Positions 29,618 to 31,024 of a stretch of DNA of 31,024 bases are shown here, piece after piece. Source of the stretch: Haplomitrium mnioides (lineage: Eukaryota; Marchantiophyta; Haplomitriopsida; Calobryales); assembly GCA_049999725.1 (NCBI GenBank), contig JBNGIS010026238.1, positions 1 through 31,024 on the forward strand. Reading direction: 5' to 3'. The translations under genes and the position numbers were made by a program. Below the pieces are notes generated by a model, which saw only the letters and a program-made list of their open reading frames with translations, was not told where the DNA came from and made no database searches. Each line of letters begins with the position of its first letter. Within the stretch, counting starts at the first letter, position 1.

Positions 29618-29825
29618 GTTCTTACATCAAACTTTTCCACGAGTCAGTTAAAGGAGCTCTAGTGTGCGGTGTTCTTACAACAAACTTTTCCACAAGTCAG
29701 GTAAAGAAGACTTCTTCAATGTTCCTACATAAAACTTTTTGACGCCTTAGTGAAGAGAAGGAGCCTCTCAGGGTTCCTATATCAAGGGAGGTATCCTAAA
29801 TGAAGATAAGACGAGGTTTCACCTG
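29618..29825 (+). repeat. ~50-bp tandem repeat, element A 3' LTR
   Basis: Units starting GTTCTTAC or GTTCCTA lie at 29618, 29671, 29721 and about 29774. The first three share AAACTTTT with CCAC or GACG. This matches 4-160 of the 5' LTR, with one more unit visible on the left. Confidence 0.75.
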
Positions 29826-29837
29826 AAGAACAAGGCG

Positions 29838-30510
29838 CCGAAATAGTGACCTATCGACGGTCTCGCTAGAAAGGGAAAAAGATGCCGAAACAAGGATATG
29901 TCGAAAATCCATTGGGAGAAGAACGAGGGTGTCGAAATGGCGATCAATCGAAGGTTCGACCAGAGGAGGGACAAAAAGTGTCAAAATAGTGATATATCAA
30001 AGGTCTGGCCAGAAGGGGAACAAGATGTCGAAAGCGTGATATATCAAAGGTCCGGTTAGAAGAGGAACAAGAGAGCCAAAAGGGAGATAAATCGACAAGG
30101 GGAGCCCACTTAAGGGGGTTCCGATCTGCCATCCAATGTGGAGATCCCCATTTAGCAGGGTTCCGAATGACCTCCCTAAGTGGAGAGGCCACTTAATAGG
30201 GTTTTGATGGGGGAAGAATAAGAGGGCCAAAAAAAGGATATAGCGCAGCTCCGGTATAAGAAGAAAGGATGCTGAAAAAGCGATTTATCAATGGACCAAG
30301 GAGAAGCAAGCAGTGCCTAAAACTGCCATCTATCATAGGTTTGACATGGAGAAACAAGAAGGGATCAGCCAAAAAGATGACGAATCACATATCCAACCAA
30401 GGGAGAACTAAGGATGCCAAAGAGGCAATCTACCGCAGATTTGATGGAAGAGGAAGTGGTGCGGAAAAGAGGATCTATCATCGATCCAACTGGGGCAAAA
30501 ATGAAAGTCT
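29838..30510 (+). repeat. ~47-bp arrays of element A 3' LTR with CACTTAA repeat between
   Basis: The first array is about 29838-30110, the CACTTAA repeat about 30100-30215 and the second array about 30227-30510. They are collinear with 171-835 of the 5' LTR. Some anchors are better preserved here (CCGAAA near 29838, where the 5' copy has CAGAAA). Confidence 0.75.
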
Positions 30511-31024
30511 TCGTAGTTCTTATTTAGAGGGTCAGGACCTTGTGGATGACGTGGCAACTGGGAAAGTCAGCGGGTCAACGGGCGGTCAACGCGACGGTCC
30601 GCCTACCCTTTGTGGGGCGGCGTCGGATGGCGCCACAACGAATTACGTGGCACCTCCGCGGGACTTAGGAATCTACGAGAATCTTATAGATTCCACAAGC
30701 ATCTTGGTCTTTGCGGACTACATGGCACCTCAGCGAGATATGGGAATTAGCAGGAATCTTACAGATTCCGCGAGAATCGTGGGCTTTGCGGAAACGTAGC
30801 ATTTTGAGGGAGTCTATGGGATTCCTCAGAGTGTTCGCGGATCTCTACAGGAACGTGGTGCTACAGCTTGAAGGACCCTTCGAATCGATGGTCAATTTCG
30901 AAACAAACCTTGAAATTACCATCAGATTTGCGTCGAGCCCTTGTCTCCTTGCCAAATTAAGCTAAGACCTTGAAATCACCATCAGATCTATGCCAAGCTT
31001 CATCGCCTTGCAGAATTAAGCAAA

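Larger units (their letters stand above)
1..31024 (+). mobile_element. Element A: outer non-autonomous LTR retrotransposon (partial)
   Basis: Bases 1 to about 1350 recur at about 29668-31024, showing two LTR copies in the same orientation. The 5' LTR ends at 2749, followed by a PBS at 2759. The internal region runs 2750-4426, and a 3' LTR begins with TGTTAG after a polypurine tract at 4414-4423. The 3' LTR is split by element B (4558-28316). Adding the visible parts gives an LTR of about 4.2 kb. The internal region is only 1677 bp and encodes a gag remnant without protease, RT, RNase H or integrase, so A would have depended on proteins from another element. The left end of the 5' LTR and the right end of the 3' LTR lie outside the window, so A's own target duplication cannot be checked. 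Confidence 0.9.
28322..31024 (+). repeat. Element A 3' LTR, second fragment (continues beyond window)
   Basis: This continues the LTR cut at 4557. From about 29668 it matches bases 1-1350. The part 28322-29667 has no partner in the window because the 5' LTR is cut by the window edge. It holds a TATATAAA at 28510-28517, a ~62-bp duplication (about 28603 and 28665, GATCGGGTGC...CCAAG), TGCGA-rich degenerate repeats (29040-29400) and the ~50-bp and ~48-bp arrays seen in the 5' copy. No gene is apparent. Confidence 0.9.

Overview
This window is plant nuclear DNA made entirely of nested, degenerate Ty3/gypsy-type LTR retrotransposons. I see no host gene, tRNA, rRNA, CRISPR array or bacterial-type operon. 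The plant call rests on the gag-protease-RT-RNase H-integrase order, LTRs of 3.6-4.2 kb and PBS sequences beginning TGGYG. Stop codons of the C-to-T / G-to-A type suggest long-term cytosine methylation. The species cannot be read from the window. A seed-free plant or gymnosperm is possible but is only an impression from the style of the pol protein.

There are three levels of insertion. Element A (+ strand, outermost) has a 5' LTR that enters from the left (1-2749), a short internal region (2750-4426) with a reduced gag-like ORF and no protease, RT or integrase, and a 3' LTR that starts at 4427. Element B (+ strand, 4558-28316) inserted into A's 3' LTR with a perfect 5-bp target duplication (AACTA). 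A's 3' LTR resumes at 28322 and runs off the right end. Element C (- strand, 9285-19914) inserted into B's gag gene with a 5-bp duplication carrying one mismatch (CCTTG/CCCTG).

B is the only element with a complete gene order: gag (split by C), protease, RT, RNase H and integrase, with the final stop at 24556-24558. It carries about 16 premature stops, at least three frameshifts and an altered RT active site, so it is dead. C has the same LTR ends, PBS and polypurine tract as B, so it belongs to the same family. It lost about 2.9 kb of pol in one internal deletion that joins the protease-RT linker to the last ~30 codons of integrase; the original 3' untranslated region is kept. A is a more distant relative that also lost the gag capsid region and the protease, keeping the acidic/lysine-rich segment and one zinc knuckle. 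It ends in a coding-like tail with no counterpart in B or C.

The most striking structure not explained by genes lies in the LTRs. All three elements carry arrays of a strongly diverged ~48-bp unit (about 10 units per LTR in B and C; two six-unit arrays in A). They also carry a ~42-bp CACTTAACAGGG unit, a 100-160-bp unit with a GC-rich hairpin, and many ACGTGGC/CACGTG motifs. C lies in the opposite direction to B, so two pairs of same-family LTRs form long inverted repeats. One pair is separated by only 1.07 kb.
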